Made by a program: the position numbers and the translations under genes. DNA of 64,000 bases. Source: Grifola frondosa (lineage: Eukaryota > Basidiomycota > Agaricomycetes > Polyporales > Grifolaceae). Location of the stretch: the NCBI GenBank assembly GCA_001683735.1, contig LUGG01000003.1:1984001-2048000 (forward strand), read 5' to 3'. Positions 24,053 through 35,046 of the stretch are shown here, piece by piece. Position 1 is the stretch's first letter, and every line of letters begins with the position of its first letter. A model generated the notes under the pieces. That model was not told where the DNA came from. It saw nothing but the letters and a program-made list of their open reading frames with translations, and did not search any database.

Positions 24053-25038
24053 TTGCACCGCGTGAAATCCGTGTTAATTCCCGTTTTCCACACTTGCGCT
24101 CAAATAGCTGATATTCCAAAGGCTGCTCGTAGCTCTTACAACGCGCTTAGAGATGTCGATCTCTCCCATTATTTTGAAGATGTTCCGGTCTGTCTGTCAA
24201 TATGTCTCATAATGGTGTTCAGCCATTATCAACTTGAATTCTATCGCAGAATGCCGGTAGCCCGATTTTTCGCGAACGGAGACAGAAGATTGGTCTATCT
24301 CTCACATACGGCAGTGCTATACGTAGACACCACGCCCTCACTGTTAATGGAGGTGAAGCAAATTGCCACTTGTAAGCACCGGAATACCCTGTAATTTCTT
24401 ATCAGTTGACGTTATTTTCAAGTGGACCAGCCAAGGGAAGTCCAGACATCATTGATAAGATAGTGGACTACATTGTACGGTTTTTGCGACTTTTTGCTGC
24501 GGATGAACAGAAGAAGGTATACTTCAGTCCTTACAGAGATGTCTACCACCTGACCCCTTTGGCACTTAGCGGCAGCAGGAGTTCAGCATGAAAGTATCTG
24601 CTCTCGTTCGATCTGCACTTGGTGACAGAGTGGCAGAGATGGTTGAGATACGTAGTCTGGCTACTTCCCCTGCCAAACAAGGATGTGGTTATGGGAGTGC
24701 ACTTGTAAACACAGTGACTGCACGGGTATTTCGTATTTCACTTTCACTTCGTGCTACATCTATGATCTAATGATTTGCCGGCAGGCTGATGCTGAGGGTC
24801 GTGCGACATGGTTGATCACGTCTGACGCGTATAAATTCTACGAGACCGTCGGGTTTTCTGTGGTTGCGGTATGCATGCTTGGGGAAGACAACCTACATGG
24901 AACAAGCCTCCTATCGTAGTCCGTGTTGTAAGTGCATTGTAGTCTTATACATAGAGCGGGCCAATCTTGATGTGACCCCATTTTATACAGATGGTCAGGG
25001 AAGCAAATGGCGAGCGGCAGCAGAGCAAGAAATCCTAG
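24053..25038 (+). pseudogene. GNAT-family acetyltransferase, copy 2
   Basis: The exon series is as in copy 1: TCAQIADIPKAARSS and LRDVDLSHYFEDVP, then SSGPAKGSPDIIDKIVDYIV with RFLRLFAADEQKK. Next come KVSALVRSALGDRVAEMVEI, the acetyl-CoA loop KQGCGYGSALVNTVTAR and the ADAEGRATWLITSDAYKFYE block. The last exon MVREANGERQQSKKS ends at 25038. The loop splice is intact here, unlike copy 1. However, one base is missing in the NPTWNKPP block (about 24893), and the ALTVNGGEAN region is out of frame (about 24300). Lesions differ between the two copies, so they decayed, or were misread, independently. Substrate unknown. Confidence 0.7.
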
Positions 25039-25960
25039 TGAGATCGTTGTTGGACCGAAGCCCCGACGGATCTATGTATCAAAGAAATCTGTTGAGGGAG
25101 ATTGAATAGTATTCGATGTTGAGCTTGAGAAACGCCGTCTGATCAGAACCGATGACTGCCCTGCGGACAGATGCTGCGTTGCAACAACATATGCACTGGC
25201 ACAATCGTGCTTCAACGACTGTGACCCCATCGGAGCTAACAGTTCTGTCAAAACTGTGAATAGGTACGATACCCACCACCGCATGCGCATGTGCCATCAC
25301 TAGCTTCTGCTTCCAATATATCTCTCTGTCCCTCTATACTCGGTGCTATCGTCAGGAATTATTCAGCGGTTATATAACCAAGTGAAAAGTGCTATGTCGG
25401 CAGAAATGATTATCCTTCTGTAGTATGTTGCCGAGGGATAATATGCCATAGCTGCTTGGTAAAGGAAACACTGCCTACTGACCATTTGATTCCATGTTAG
25501 TGACAGTTGTACCAGAACCAATAGATGCACTCGCAGAACGGATTTTGACTCTGTGGGGCCTTCAGGAGGCAACAAGGTGCGTGCATGGAAGGCCTCTGTC
25601 TAGATACAACATGCCTCATTGTCGTTGTTCTAGGACTATCTCTACGAGCACGGCAGTCAGGAAGTTTTCACCTAAGTCGCCTACATGCCTTAGAGGTACT
25701 ATAATTGGAGTCATAGCTAGAGTCCGATTGATTATTTAGACGAGATTGATAGAGAATTTGACAGCAAGAGAGGGGGTAATAATACAGTTGAGCTGTAATT
25801 GTAGTCTTCCACAGTACTGCAAACCATAGATACGAGCTACCGATACAACACAAGATCGGATATCGACTTTACTAGCGTTTAGTCCAAGACCAAACTCGAT
25901 GGAATAGTACAGTCTTACATCCAATGTCCATCGCAGCGCCAAGAACAGAGGTTCAGATGT
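25039..25960. other. Intergenic region, no gene seen
   Basis: Short open stretches on both strands lack domain signals and do not chain across splice sites. No tandem repeats or RNA genes were seen. Confidence 0.4.
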
Positions 25961-27910
25961 TCAAGAGTCCTCGTAATCATCGCGCTGTGCACCGAGCTGT
26001 GGTATCTGGTAGTACCTTCCGTTACCATCGTTGTTGTAGTCATATGAAGACGCCGTTGACGTTGACAGCGCGGTGATAGTGACTGCTGAAAGCGATGGGG
26101 ATGGAGGGAGGAGAGGCCCTACACGGCGGCGTTTGATGGGACGAGCGTCGGCAACGCCGCTCACCTCTGCCTGCCAGTCCGGGATAAGGGATAGTCGCCG
26201 CTTCAAATTCAACGATGCGCGCGTGTATCACCAGTTGCGGAATGGGACTTCGTGTGTGAAATTGTCTTCGGACACGACGCCTGACCCGTCGACAGAGCGA
26301 GCTGCCGCGAAGTTCCACGTCAGTCGAACAAAGCATGAGGAACCAGTGCTGCTCACTGTCGCTTTTCGCATCCCAGTCCGATTCCGAGGGAGCGATTTGC
26401 AGTCTATCGGTAGATTTGGGTATTGAGTCGGGCAGCGCGGGATCAGAAATCAACTCTGACACCTACATTGGCAAACGAAAGCGGTGAGAGAGGTTCAACG
26501 CTGTCATGAAAGCATAGCAAGAGCAAGCAGTGCTTCTCGTTCGTCCCCAGGCATTCGATGCCGGAACAGGTCGTAGAAGGTGCATGGTTGTATAGTAGTG
26601 CCGAACGGGGACTCGCCACTAACCTCAGGAATTGTCCAGCCGCCCGGCACTTCCGAGGCTGACGCGAACCAGTAGAACAGACATTCTAGCACCGTCGGAC
26701 AGGTCGAATCATAGCTAATGATATCAGAAACGAATGCCTTCGTCCATTCTATTGACGACATTGATCAGCCGTGCCACAGGTCACTATAGAGCACTCATAC
26801 GCACCACGCGAAAAAGCGCCAAATACCCAACCGAAATATGTTGTGAGAACAAACCACTGAGACCTCTTGCACACACACGTATCCCAGATCTAAGAGGTCA
26901 GATGAGAGCGTGACGTGAAAATAGAAAATCAGTGACGTACCTTTCCCCATACTCGCTCGTGACTTTCATAATCTTTGTCGTGAGCGGAAGACTGGTTGGT
27001 TGCGAGCTGTTGGAATATATAAGAATTGGCGGACTAAACTATTCCTCATACACATACCACAGAGCACGACACGAAGAGTTCCAGCTCTTTCCGCGAAAGA
27101 ATCCAAGGTGGCTGTATGATGACCGTCAAGGATGACCTCCATGTATCCTCGACAGACTGGATAAGGGTGGTTTTGAAACGCCATGTCACATGCCGAAGCA
27201 GTTCCTCATCGACATCATCCTTCTTATCAAGGTCAAAGCTCCAGCGCCTTGTTTCGGGTAAGACGAGATGTAGGATGCACTCTATCGTCTCTAAAGCAAA
27301 GTATGTTACCCATTTACACACCCTATGACGGATCGATGTTCATGAGAGGCACCAATAATGTAGGCTAATAAAGGCACAAAACTGACTGAAAAACATCCTC
27401 AGGAAGCGGGGGTTCTCGTAATGGTATGTCAAACGAGGGTGCCGGTATGTTGATATACTCTCCATGCGCAAGACTCTCTTCGTACGGGGTCGAACTGACA
27501 TGATCATCGATAACTATTCAAGATTTCAGCATGGGTTGAAGACTGGTCCACGGTTTGTGCCACTTACATTTCAACCCATATTCGGATAAAACGGGGTATC
27601 TCAGACGGTGCATGGTATCGAGAGTTCTGTAACTCTCCGGTTTGACCGCGAGCGTGTTCAAATGAGTCTTGTGCCCTTCCATAGGCAAAGGTGGGGCAGC
27701 AGGACCTAAGCGCATGGATGGAAGTGTAGCAGATGCTAGATAGCGTCTTACATTTGAAGTAACGGAAGATGGAGCCGTATGAATAGATGGAGCAAGCGCA
27801 ACGAGAGACTTAGTGAGTGCAAGAAGCTCACTGGGTCCTAGGGGGGTATGGGGAAATTTAGACTGGAGCTGGGTGAGAAGTGCATTCAAGACGTCTGAAT
27901 TCTCGGACAT
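25961..27910 (-). CDS. Unknown multi-exon protein, possibly nuclear
   Basis: I do not recognise the family. The start at 27910 gives MSENSDVLNALLTQLQSKFP, then LGPSELLALTKSLVALAPS. An intron near 27520-27570 joins in frame to a segment with SSTPYEESLAHGEYINIPAP. Later exons include ALETIECILHLVLPETRRWS with EELLRHVTWRFKTTLIQSVE (27050-27310), and SSIEWTKAFVSDIISYDSTC with FYDLFRHRMPGDEREALLAL (26510-26760). Near the end come SELISDPALPDSIPKSTDRL and a basic cluster RPIKRRRVG close to the stop at 25961, which would serve as a nuclear localisation signal. The overall size is about 450 residues. Internal splice sites between 26760 and 27050 and near 26250 are uncertain. Confidence 0.5.
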
Positions 27911-28263
27911 GGTGGGTGGAATTACGATGCAGGAACTTCGCATGAAGGAGGGGGGATGATAAGCATTCTGGATCCATCGCAACAACAAGAGCGTTGATGG
28001 AAATCAAACAGTTATTGATGTGGCCTTGGCTGGCCTTGTGTTCATAGTGCATAGCGACGGGAAAACAAACATGGCGGAACATAGTGTTAACGGAAAGAAC
28101 AAAGAAAGGGCCTGAACAAGCACTGTAACCCAGATCGGCAAGGCTAGTCACTCGATCGCGTCGTGTAAGTCACACCAACTGCTGTCACACTACACGCGTC
28201 GAAGTCGAACTTCAACTTGATTTGAACTTGCAGTTAATTTATTCCAGTCACAGCTCAAGAATC
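27911..28263. promoter_or_regulatory. Divergent upstream region; start of the B duplication unit
   Basis: It lies between the unknown gene's start and kinase-like gene B. From about 28130 the sequence matches the upstream flank of copy C (about 54270 onward), including the CACTCGATCGCGTCG and AACTGCTGTCACACT blocks, so the duplicated unit begins here. Nothing else was recognised. Confidence 0.45.
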
Positions 28264-29869
28264 ATGGACACATCGACGAAGGAAATCTCGACAGACTTAC
28301 TACCAGACGTAAGTCTGATGGCACCTACTTTTTGTTCCGTCAGTAACAATTCGCGCACCATCATAGCTTCCGAATCGCAAAGACTTCGACGCGCAATGGT
28401 ACTTGACCGAGACGCGCCACGCTTTCGATGCACAACGCTTCTGGATGGCTTATCGACCATGGCTCATGAAGTGTGGCTACACTCTCTTTGATCTAGGATC
28501 TGTGTGGGAGAACGGGACCCCGTTCTGGATCCCACCATCAACTGCAGTCTCCGCATCTGTCCCTTATGCATTATACCATCGCGAAGAGGATGCGCCGCCT
28601 GCTACATGGCATATTATGTCAGTACAGGTACGTATAAAATCCATTTTTTTCGGTCGATATGCCACCTGTTAACTTGAAATCAGGCTCGCTTTGCTTATGG
28701 GCAAGACTCACGAGGTCGAAATATTGCGATCAAAGTTATCAAGTCGGAATCAGAGGAGGAACATATCTATAACAATCTTCTCAAATGCCCAGAGCTTTTG
28801 TGCACGAAGACATTCCCCAATGTGCTTCCTCCTCTTCGTGTACTAAGAATTTCCCATCAACTTTCCTTCGTTGTCATGCCTATGTAAGTTATGCTGCTCT
28901 AATTATGGACGATCTCGTTGAATGTCTTGTGTAGGTGGGGCGACCGATTACTATTAGGGGACATCAAAACGGTTAAGGAGGTAATGGACTTCATAACGGA
29001 CTTGTTGCAAGTGAGTGAATCAATTCTGCTGGCGTGTTACCATTGGACGTATAATATCTAGGGTCTCATGTTTCTTCACAAGCAACGGATCGCACACCGT
29101 GTACGTGGGTTGAGATCATGGAGTAGGTTCACAAACTGATCCAATTTTCGAATGTCGCAGGATATTGCGGAGTGCAACGTCATGGTGAACTACGTTAGTG
29201 CGATACCGTTCAGGAACGATGATGCCCTCGGACCTCTCTTGGAGAGACATCGAAGCTCTTCCCAAGCTCGATATTGCCTATTCGATTATAATCTCTCTAT
29301 TCAATTCCCTCTCGGAATGCCTATCGAGAACTATCGCTCGCCTTCAACAGAAGCATTTAGGGGATGGGACTGTTACCATCCTCGCGATGTCTACCAAGGC
29401 GAATTTGAGTACAATCCATTTGCGTTCGACGTTGGGTGTCTAGGAAATCTCTTCATGATCCGTTTTGCAGTGAGTCCTTCGAGCCATCGTCATAGTGAGT
29501 CTTACTCTGGATCTTCTGTTATCACAGGACGCAATACCTACTATTAACATGCTGGCACCGTTGTTTGATCGAATGACGACCCATGTCATATCTCAACGCT
29601 TTACTGCTGCGCAAGCTTATGAGTTTTGCACAGAGATTGTGCGAGGTTTTTCAGATGAGGAATTGGGCGCCGCTTTATTTTATCGACCGATGGCGAGTTC
29701 GTGACAACGCAGGAATGCTGGGGCAGAGTCCCTCCGGCATTCGCTAAATCGTGGTCTCACTGCAGATCCCCACCTATTGGGAGTGGTCTCAGGTTACTGC
29801 ATTGGATTTGTTCTCATGAGCCTGCTGCACGTCTTGTCCGTTATGTTCGGGAAACACTTCGTCTCTAGG
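28264..29869 (+). CDS. Kinase-like protein, copy B (least damaged)
   Basis: Protein-kinase-like fold of an agaricomycete type. Exons carry MDTSTKEISTDLLPD, then RHAFDAQRFWMAYRPWLMK, then RFAYGQDSRGRNIAIKVIKS with the ATP-binding lysine. GLMFLHKQRIAHR is followed after an intron (29101-29160) by DIAECNVMVNY, so the catalytic HRD is split between R and D. YCLFDYNLSIQFP stands where DFG is expected. The C-lobe has GEFEYNPFAFDVGCLGNLF. The frame is open to a stop at 29702-29704. Comparison with copy C shows a 4-base net loss near 29675, and the ancestral C-terminus (RVPPAF; VRYVRETLRL) is still readable to 29869. Activity is uncertain because the Mg-binding DFG is replaced. Confidence 0.75.
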
Positions 29870-30474
29870 CTGTATTCTGCTACAATGGTGTCACTTGCTA
29901 TACCCCGTGCTTTCGGATGCTATTGTGGACTGGATTTCGGATAATGTACTCAAGGTTTATATTTGGTGATGTCCGATATCTGATGTTTGACAATTGTTCC
30001 AGTTTGCCTTATGCAGCGAATGTCTTCTTGTGATTCATGTGGTACACAAACTATTGACTTATTCCAGAAGGCATACTATGACTCTCGATAGCCTCATGCC
30101 AGTCACCCGCGTGCGGAATGTCTCCGTTGATTTGTCTTATTGGACATCTGTCTTCGGACAATAGACGGGGTGCTTTTCATGTGAGTGAAATGCCTAAATT
30201 GACTAAAATGACTCGGTGTGGACTGCGACGTCTGATGCTGCAGTATATGGAAACGGCCGCGAGGTGATCTACGGACTCAATACCGCTTTTCAACATCCTA
30301 ATGTCCCTTCTTGGATTGTTCCTAGCGTTGGATCGTGTTTTCATAATTGGATTTTTTCTTATCAGGGTTATGACGAGGTTTTCCGGACTGCATATAAGGT
30401 GCTCACCCTCCACTGGATGATCCATCGCATTTGTCTTGCCAACTTCGCTCCTCCACGTTCAGTTTCTAAGTCAG
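29870..30474. other. Spacer between kinase-like B and its partner gene
   Basis: About 600 bases separate the two genes. The corresponding spacer in unit C (56013-56572) is similar in length but has little recognisable similarity beyond short blocks just before the partner start. No other feature seen. Confidence 0.4.
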
Positions 30475-31398
30475 ATGGCTGGCCTAACTGCTGATGAAGA
30501 GGCTCGAGTAGCTGCAGCGAGGGCTCGAGCTGCTGCTATTGAACGAATCTACAATGTAAGCATTATTACCAAGGTTTTTAGTGATCTTATGCTCACTCCA
30601 TCGAACCTTCGCTGTTTATCACTTTCAATAACGACAGACGCAGCCGCCCGACGGCAAATATGCGAAGCTCACTGCGGATGAAGATATCCGTCAAGGTTTC
30701 AAGGAGGGTACATTAGTTATTCTATACGGCCAGAGGTTGAATCCCATATCTCCACGTGTATGTATTTCCCCATCCTCCATGTGGCGTTCAACTACTCATA
30801 TATAAAATAGCCCAGTGAGTTACACCCAGAGGCCTGGATGTACAAAATCAAACGATGCTATATTGCTGGGCCCAAGTATCAGGAAATTCTTTCGCCAGAG
30901 TCGGGTAACAAGGTGATCACTGCTGGGAGTCTCACCACAACCCGTGGTCGGCCTACAGTGCCACAACCCGGAAGTCTTGTTGCGGGTAAAAAGGCATGTC
31001 ACATTTTAGGATGTAGTCCACCCACTGAACTGAGCTACTCGCAGGTGTTTCTATTGAAGCAGGTGTCGTGGCGCCAAGGCGAACATGAAATCACGATCCC
31101 TCAAGGAACACCCGGTAGAATCAAGTCGCGTGTATCGAGGGTGAGTTTATACCCTTTGTCGCTGACCCCTCAAACTTACAGACCGTAGGTCGGAAGTGGA
31201 CAGCCAGCGCGCAATGTCTTTCAGGTGGTGTTCTGGTGGAAGTATTACGAACTTGATTTCATCGAGTATGATACCTATGTCCGGTGGTCGTCTTTGAGGC
31301 CGTTGGAGCAAGGCGAGCGACCTATGATTCCCACCGTTCCCAATGCGGGCTGGGCTACGGAGTTTCCGACAGACTCAGGATCAGTAATGACAGCCTGA
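30475..31398 (+). CDS. Conserved hypothetical partner protein, copy B
   Basis: I do not recognise the family. Exon 1 encodes MAGLTADEEARVAAARARAA, an Ala/Arg-rich helix. Later exons encode TADEDIRQGFKEGTLVILYG, HPEAWMYKIKRCYIAGPKYQ, VFLLKQVSWRQGEHEITIPQ and the C-terminal ARNVFQVVFWWKYYELDFIE with WSSLRPLEQGERP, ending at 31396-31398. Copy C at 56573 has the same exon order and strongly similar exons, which supports a real gene. Exon edges are GT-AG except one junction near 30990 that is unclear. It always sits about 600 bases downstream of the kinase-like gene in the same direction, so the two may be linked in function or merely duplicated together. No membrane or signal segment. Confidence 0.6.
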
Positions 31399-31774
31399 CC
31401 TATCACGCAGAGGCGAATTTATTGAGGCTGCTCCATAGGTGCCACTGTCCAGAGTCTGAGGTCCATATTGTGTCCATTGTTGGTACGAGGCTCATATTCA
31501 GATGTATATCATACGTAGGGAGATGGTTAACGCAAGAACTATCAGATAGCTCCAGGTTCGGAGGGAAAAAAATGCAATCATTATTCAGCGGGGCTTTGTC
31601 GTTCAGCCGTTTTAGCTACATCTTCAAATGTATCTCGTGTGTTGACTCTTCAAAAAAATTTTCTTCAACCTACGCCCGTCAGCACCAGCACGGATATTGT
31701 GCAAGCGCAGACATGCCTAACCGGTGGAGCTACCTCCCTCGAAGTTCCTGGTGTGCTGCTTGTAGTCCTCTGCC
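31399..31774. other. Intergenic, nothing recognised
   Basis: This stretch between the partner gene and the chimeric fragment has no coding signal or repeat that I could identify. Confidence 0.4.
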
Positions 31775-32440
31775 GTCGGCTGGTTCTGCGCAGGCGCGAA
31801 CCTAGTTGAGCAGCTCACGATGGACAAGAGCCAAGTGGACAGGTTCCTGCTCGGCCTCCTTCGATCAAGAACCCCCCATGCCCACAACCGCCACAATCAG
31901 GTCCTGCACTCGGCGGCGGCCTCGAGCTCGGGCTCACATGCGACCGGCGCGTTGCAGGTGAGAGCGGCGCGCGATTTTGGTCGAGCAACTGGCTGAGCGC
32001 GTACCCTAGGCCATTCAGTCACGAAGATCAGGCTGATGGAGACGCGTCTTGGGATCATCCCCGCTGCTGGTAGGACGCAGCGCCAAACGCGTCTGCTGGG
32101 CTTGTCAAAGGCGAAGGATCTCACTGCGCGGGTGCTATTGAATCTGGACAAATAGTTGAAATTGTTTGAAAAGTCATGAATATAATTTGCTTGCAGACTG
32201 CGCAAATACTCGCAGCAAAATACTTGTATAGCAAAGGCTGGGGTGGGAAAGACAGCATGAACGATTGCGCTTCCTGGCCGACGGTGGTACGAATCTCTTG
32301 GAACATTTCTTGTAATCCAACCTCCGGAATTGGTGGTGTCGCATCGTATCTGGAAGAATTCCCATTTGCATGGGGTCAACACCAAGGTTGAACGATGAAG
32401 AATATACGGACAGCCGTGTTCTCGCACCCAGTGCATCTGG
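31775..32440. pseudogene. Chimeric inverted fragment of enoyl-CoA hydratase and sec10
   Basis: 31775-32140 matches the hydratase gene in sense on plus: [15 protein letters not shown], the CoA-pocket exon, the intron and the [17 protein letters not shown] exon. From about 32135 it switches without a gap to sec10 sequence on minus (its exons 7-9 and the introns between), ending about 32440. In the intact locus these segments lie about 2.6 kb apart and converge, so the fragment is an inverted copy with an internal deletion from within sec10 exon 9 to within hydratase exon 4. Introns are kept, so it arose from DNA, not by retroposition. It is non-functional. Confidence 0.85.
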
Positions 32441-32592
32441 AAAATGCGCAAGCCCGACATAGTACTCTGTAGACGCCGTAGCGCAGCGAGTCCAGCGAGC
32501 AAGGTGCCGTTTTACATAGCACCTCATCGAACCACTGTGGCTACCGTATCCTACAGTAGATAGCTGTAGTCCCATAGTCCCGTAGTCCCCCC

Positions 32593-32616
32593 GTGCTACA
32601 TAGCACTATGTAGCAC
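32593..32616. repeat. Perfect 11-base inverted repeat (palindrome)
   Basis: GTGCTACATAG at 32593-32603 and its exact complement at 32606-32616 are separated by CA. It lies just outside the DUF6532 gene, near short reiterated TAGTCCC units (32565-32590), and may mark a transposon end or a hairpin. No function is demonstrated. Confidence 0.6.
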
Positions 32617-32741
32617 ACTCCAGATTTGTTCGCTGCTCAATTGATTTGATTATTTCAATTGATTTGATTATTTGCAAAAAAAAACAGTAATAATAATTGA
32701 ATTCACAATAAACAGTAGCTAGTATGTACGAGTACGACGCC

Positions 32742-35032
32742 TCAAAGCTCGTTCGCCGCAAAGTCTTCATCAGTGAAAGTGGGCTCCCCTGCCATTTGAA
32801 TAGCAATAACGGCGACACCAGCATTGGCCCTACAAAGGTTGCATGAGATGAGACCACGAAAAGAACAGGTGACAAGAACATACCTCAAAGTCTGCAAAAG
32901 ATCCTCTTGTAGGCGACGGCATGCCTGCGATCGTGTTGCCGAGTAAGTCTCCCACCCAGTAAGCATCTTGAGGTGGTTTTCGTAGTATTTCTTGTAAGGC
33001 TTCATGCGCATTTCCACGAGAGACCGAGTTCCTTCCTTCCACTCGTGAATCGCACATTCGACCTGCCGAAAACAATATCAGTCATTGTGATATGATAGGA
33101 ACAAATGGCTGACCACATACCGCAGTAAGAACGAAAGCAAGCATTGGGAGAGGGATCACCAGATCAAAGTATTCGGGATACCGGACACCATCACTGCCTT
33201 CATCGGTAAACCAGACCTTCGTGAGAACCTTCTCGATGATTGGATTGCGGCAAAGCGTCGTGCGGTCCTGAGGGTCCTGAGCAGCAATATTAGAAAGTAT
33301 ATAGAACAAGAATGCTTGAAGACTCACCATGTGGGCAAAGGCTGTCTTCTCCGTAAGCAATGCAACAAGCGCACGATTTTGCGCCTGAATGTCATCTGAA
33401 TTGCCGCTCTTGAACCCGTATTGATCCTGGACAAAGTCGCGCGCTGCCGTCTTGAACGTGCTTCGGATTTGTGATGCACGTTGCCGAATCTGGCAGGTCC
33501 GCCCACAAAGATGAGTGTATATAATTAAAAAAAAACATGATACATACGACATTACAATCTTCCGGCTGTGGCAATAATTCCACACCCTTCTCCTCGCAAG
33601 CCACAGCAAACGCATCCATGATAAGAGTGTCTAGGTCCTGCGCACTCGCCCACGGATTAGTAGTACATAATAGAAGCTTGAAGTGTGGGTATGCTGCGAC
33701 GACAACGGCGGCACGTTGCGCCTCAAGCGTCCGAGCGCTGCGACTCTTTTTCGGTTTCTTGCGTGCGGGAATAGGCTCCGCGTCGTTGTCGCACTCGAAT
33801 TCTTCATGGACATCATCAACGTCATCATTAATGATGACGGGCGGGATGTTCTCTTGCCCGGGCAACGACGGCGAGGAGAAGAAATGAAGTGCAGATGATG
33901 TTGATGTATTGGAGGTTTGAAGATCCGAGATCTGCAAAGGACCGGTCGGTGTCGGAGTTTTGGGGATCCCAACATGTTGACTAGCGGATCGCAGTATTCC
34001 TGCATGGCGTATGAGTGGACCGCGTGCGGCAGTGCTACGGGTGCTGGGTGTCCGTGGAGTAGATGGCACTCGATGAACGAGGCCATTTTTGGTGCGCTTC
34101 AGGATAGGAGGGATCTCAACGGGCGTTGAGATGATCTGTGTGCGCCATCACTGGACAGTTTGACCCGCAAAAACAGGAACATACCATATCACTGCTTGAG
34201 GGCAATTTCTGGTTGCTCAATTGCATGTCCCGGACAGTATTCACTAAAAGCACCTTTGAGATCGGCAGAAAGTGTCAATATGAAGATACTCACTATCAGA
34301 AACCATCTCAACGGGAGGACCATGGACAACAGATGATGTCCGCAGGGCAAGCGCTGCGCTGTCTTCATCATCCAGAACAGAGTGATCTGGCATCAGAGGC
34401 ATAGCCTGCTGGGGTGGTAACGTATGCATAGGTAGTCCCAATGTTGGATGAACAGGGAATGATGGTTGGATTTGCACTGGAAAGGACTGTATTGCTGTAG
34501 TCAGGCTCTGCGGAAATTGCCATCCATCACTGGGCATGAAATACGGCCAGCTGCCATGAAAATTCGGAGAGATTGCCGCTGTCGTCGAAGCATTGGAAGC
34601 CACGCCCGCTGTGTGGTCCTGAGACATCACGGAAGGAGCGGGAGGATCCACTGGTTCAGACGATGGCATCAAGGCAATATCTTGAGCACGGGCTTGTTTT
34701 TTAGCTTGTTGACGCTCACGGCGAGCTTGTGACTTTAACACTGCCGCGCCTGAGAAAATCAAAGTCGGACAGGGCTATTGATACAATTACAAGTACTCAC
34801 GGTGCGTTTCAATGCGAGACGTTGGACACACGTCACGCAAACCACGCCCAGAAGGTGCAGGGGGTTCCTGTGCAGCAAAATCGTCAATAACTGATTCAAC
34901 CTGTTGCAGCATGTCAGAGCGACAAGAGACAAAGTGAAAACTTTCAAAAAGGCAACACAATTACAAACACATGACGAAATTGGCGGCGGCGCGGCGGCTG
35001 GACTCCGAGGCGCAAAAATCTTCTAAGTCCAT
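32742..35032 (-). CDS. DUF6532-domain protein
   Basis: The gene starts at 35032 (MDLEDFCASESSRRAAANF) and can be spliced in frame through AAQEPPAPSGRGLRDV, a basic stretch KSQARRERQQAKKQARAQD and a low-complexity Pro/Ser/Thr region. It continues via STPVEIPPILKRTKNGLVHR, an acidic patch followed by the NLS-like RKKPKKSRSARTL, and into the C-terminal domain: QIRSTFKTAARDFVQDQYGF, NPIIEKVLTKVWFTDEGSDG with VRYPEYFDLVIPLPMLAFVL, and VECAIHEWKEGTRS. It ends at 32742. This C-terminal block is the basidiomycete DUF6532 pattern; its biochemical role is unknown. Its ATG lies only about 15-37 bases from the divergent Plavaka start, implying a shared promoter and perhaps carriage as an accessory gene of that element. 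Confidence 0.75.
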
Positions 35033-35046
35033 CCGATTCAACACCT

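Larger units (their letters stand above)
28150..31400 (+). repeat. Segmental duplication unit B (kinase-like gene plus partner gene)
   Basis: This unit is paralogous, gene by gene and intron by intron, to unit C at 54280-57500, in the same orientation about 26 kb away. Both begin at the same position about 100 bases upstream of the kinase start and end shortly after the partner gene's stop. The intergenic parts are much more diverged than the exons, so selection acted after duplication or the event is old. Confidence 0.8.
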
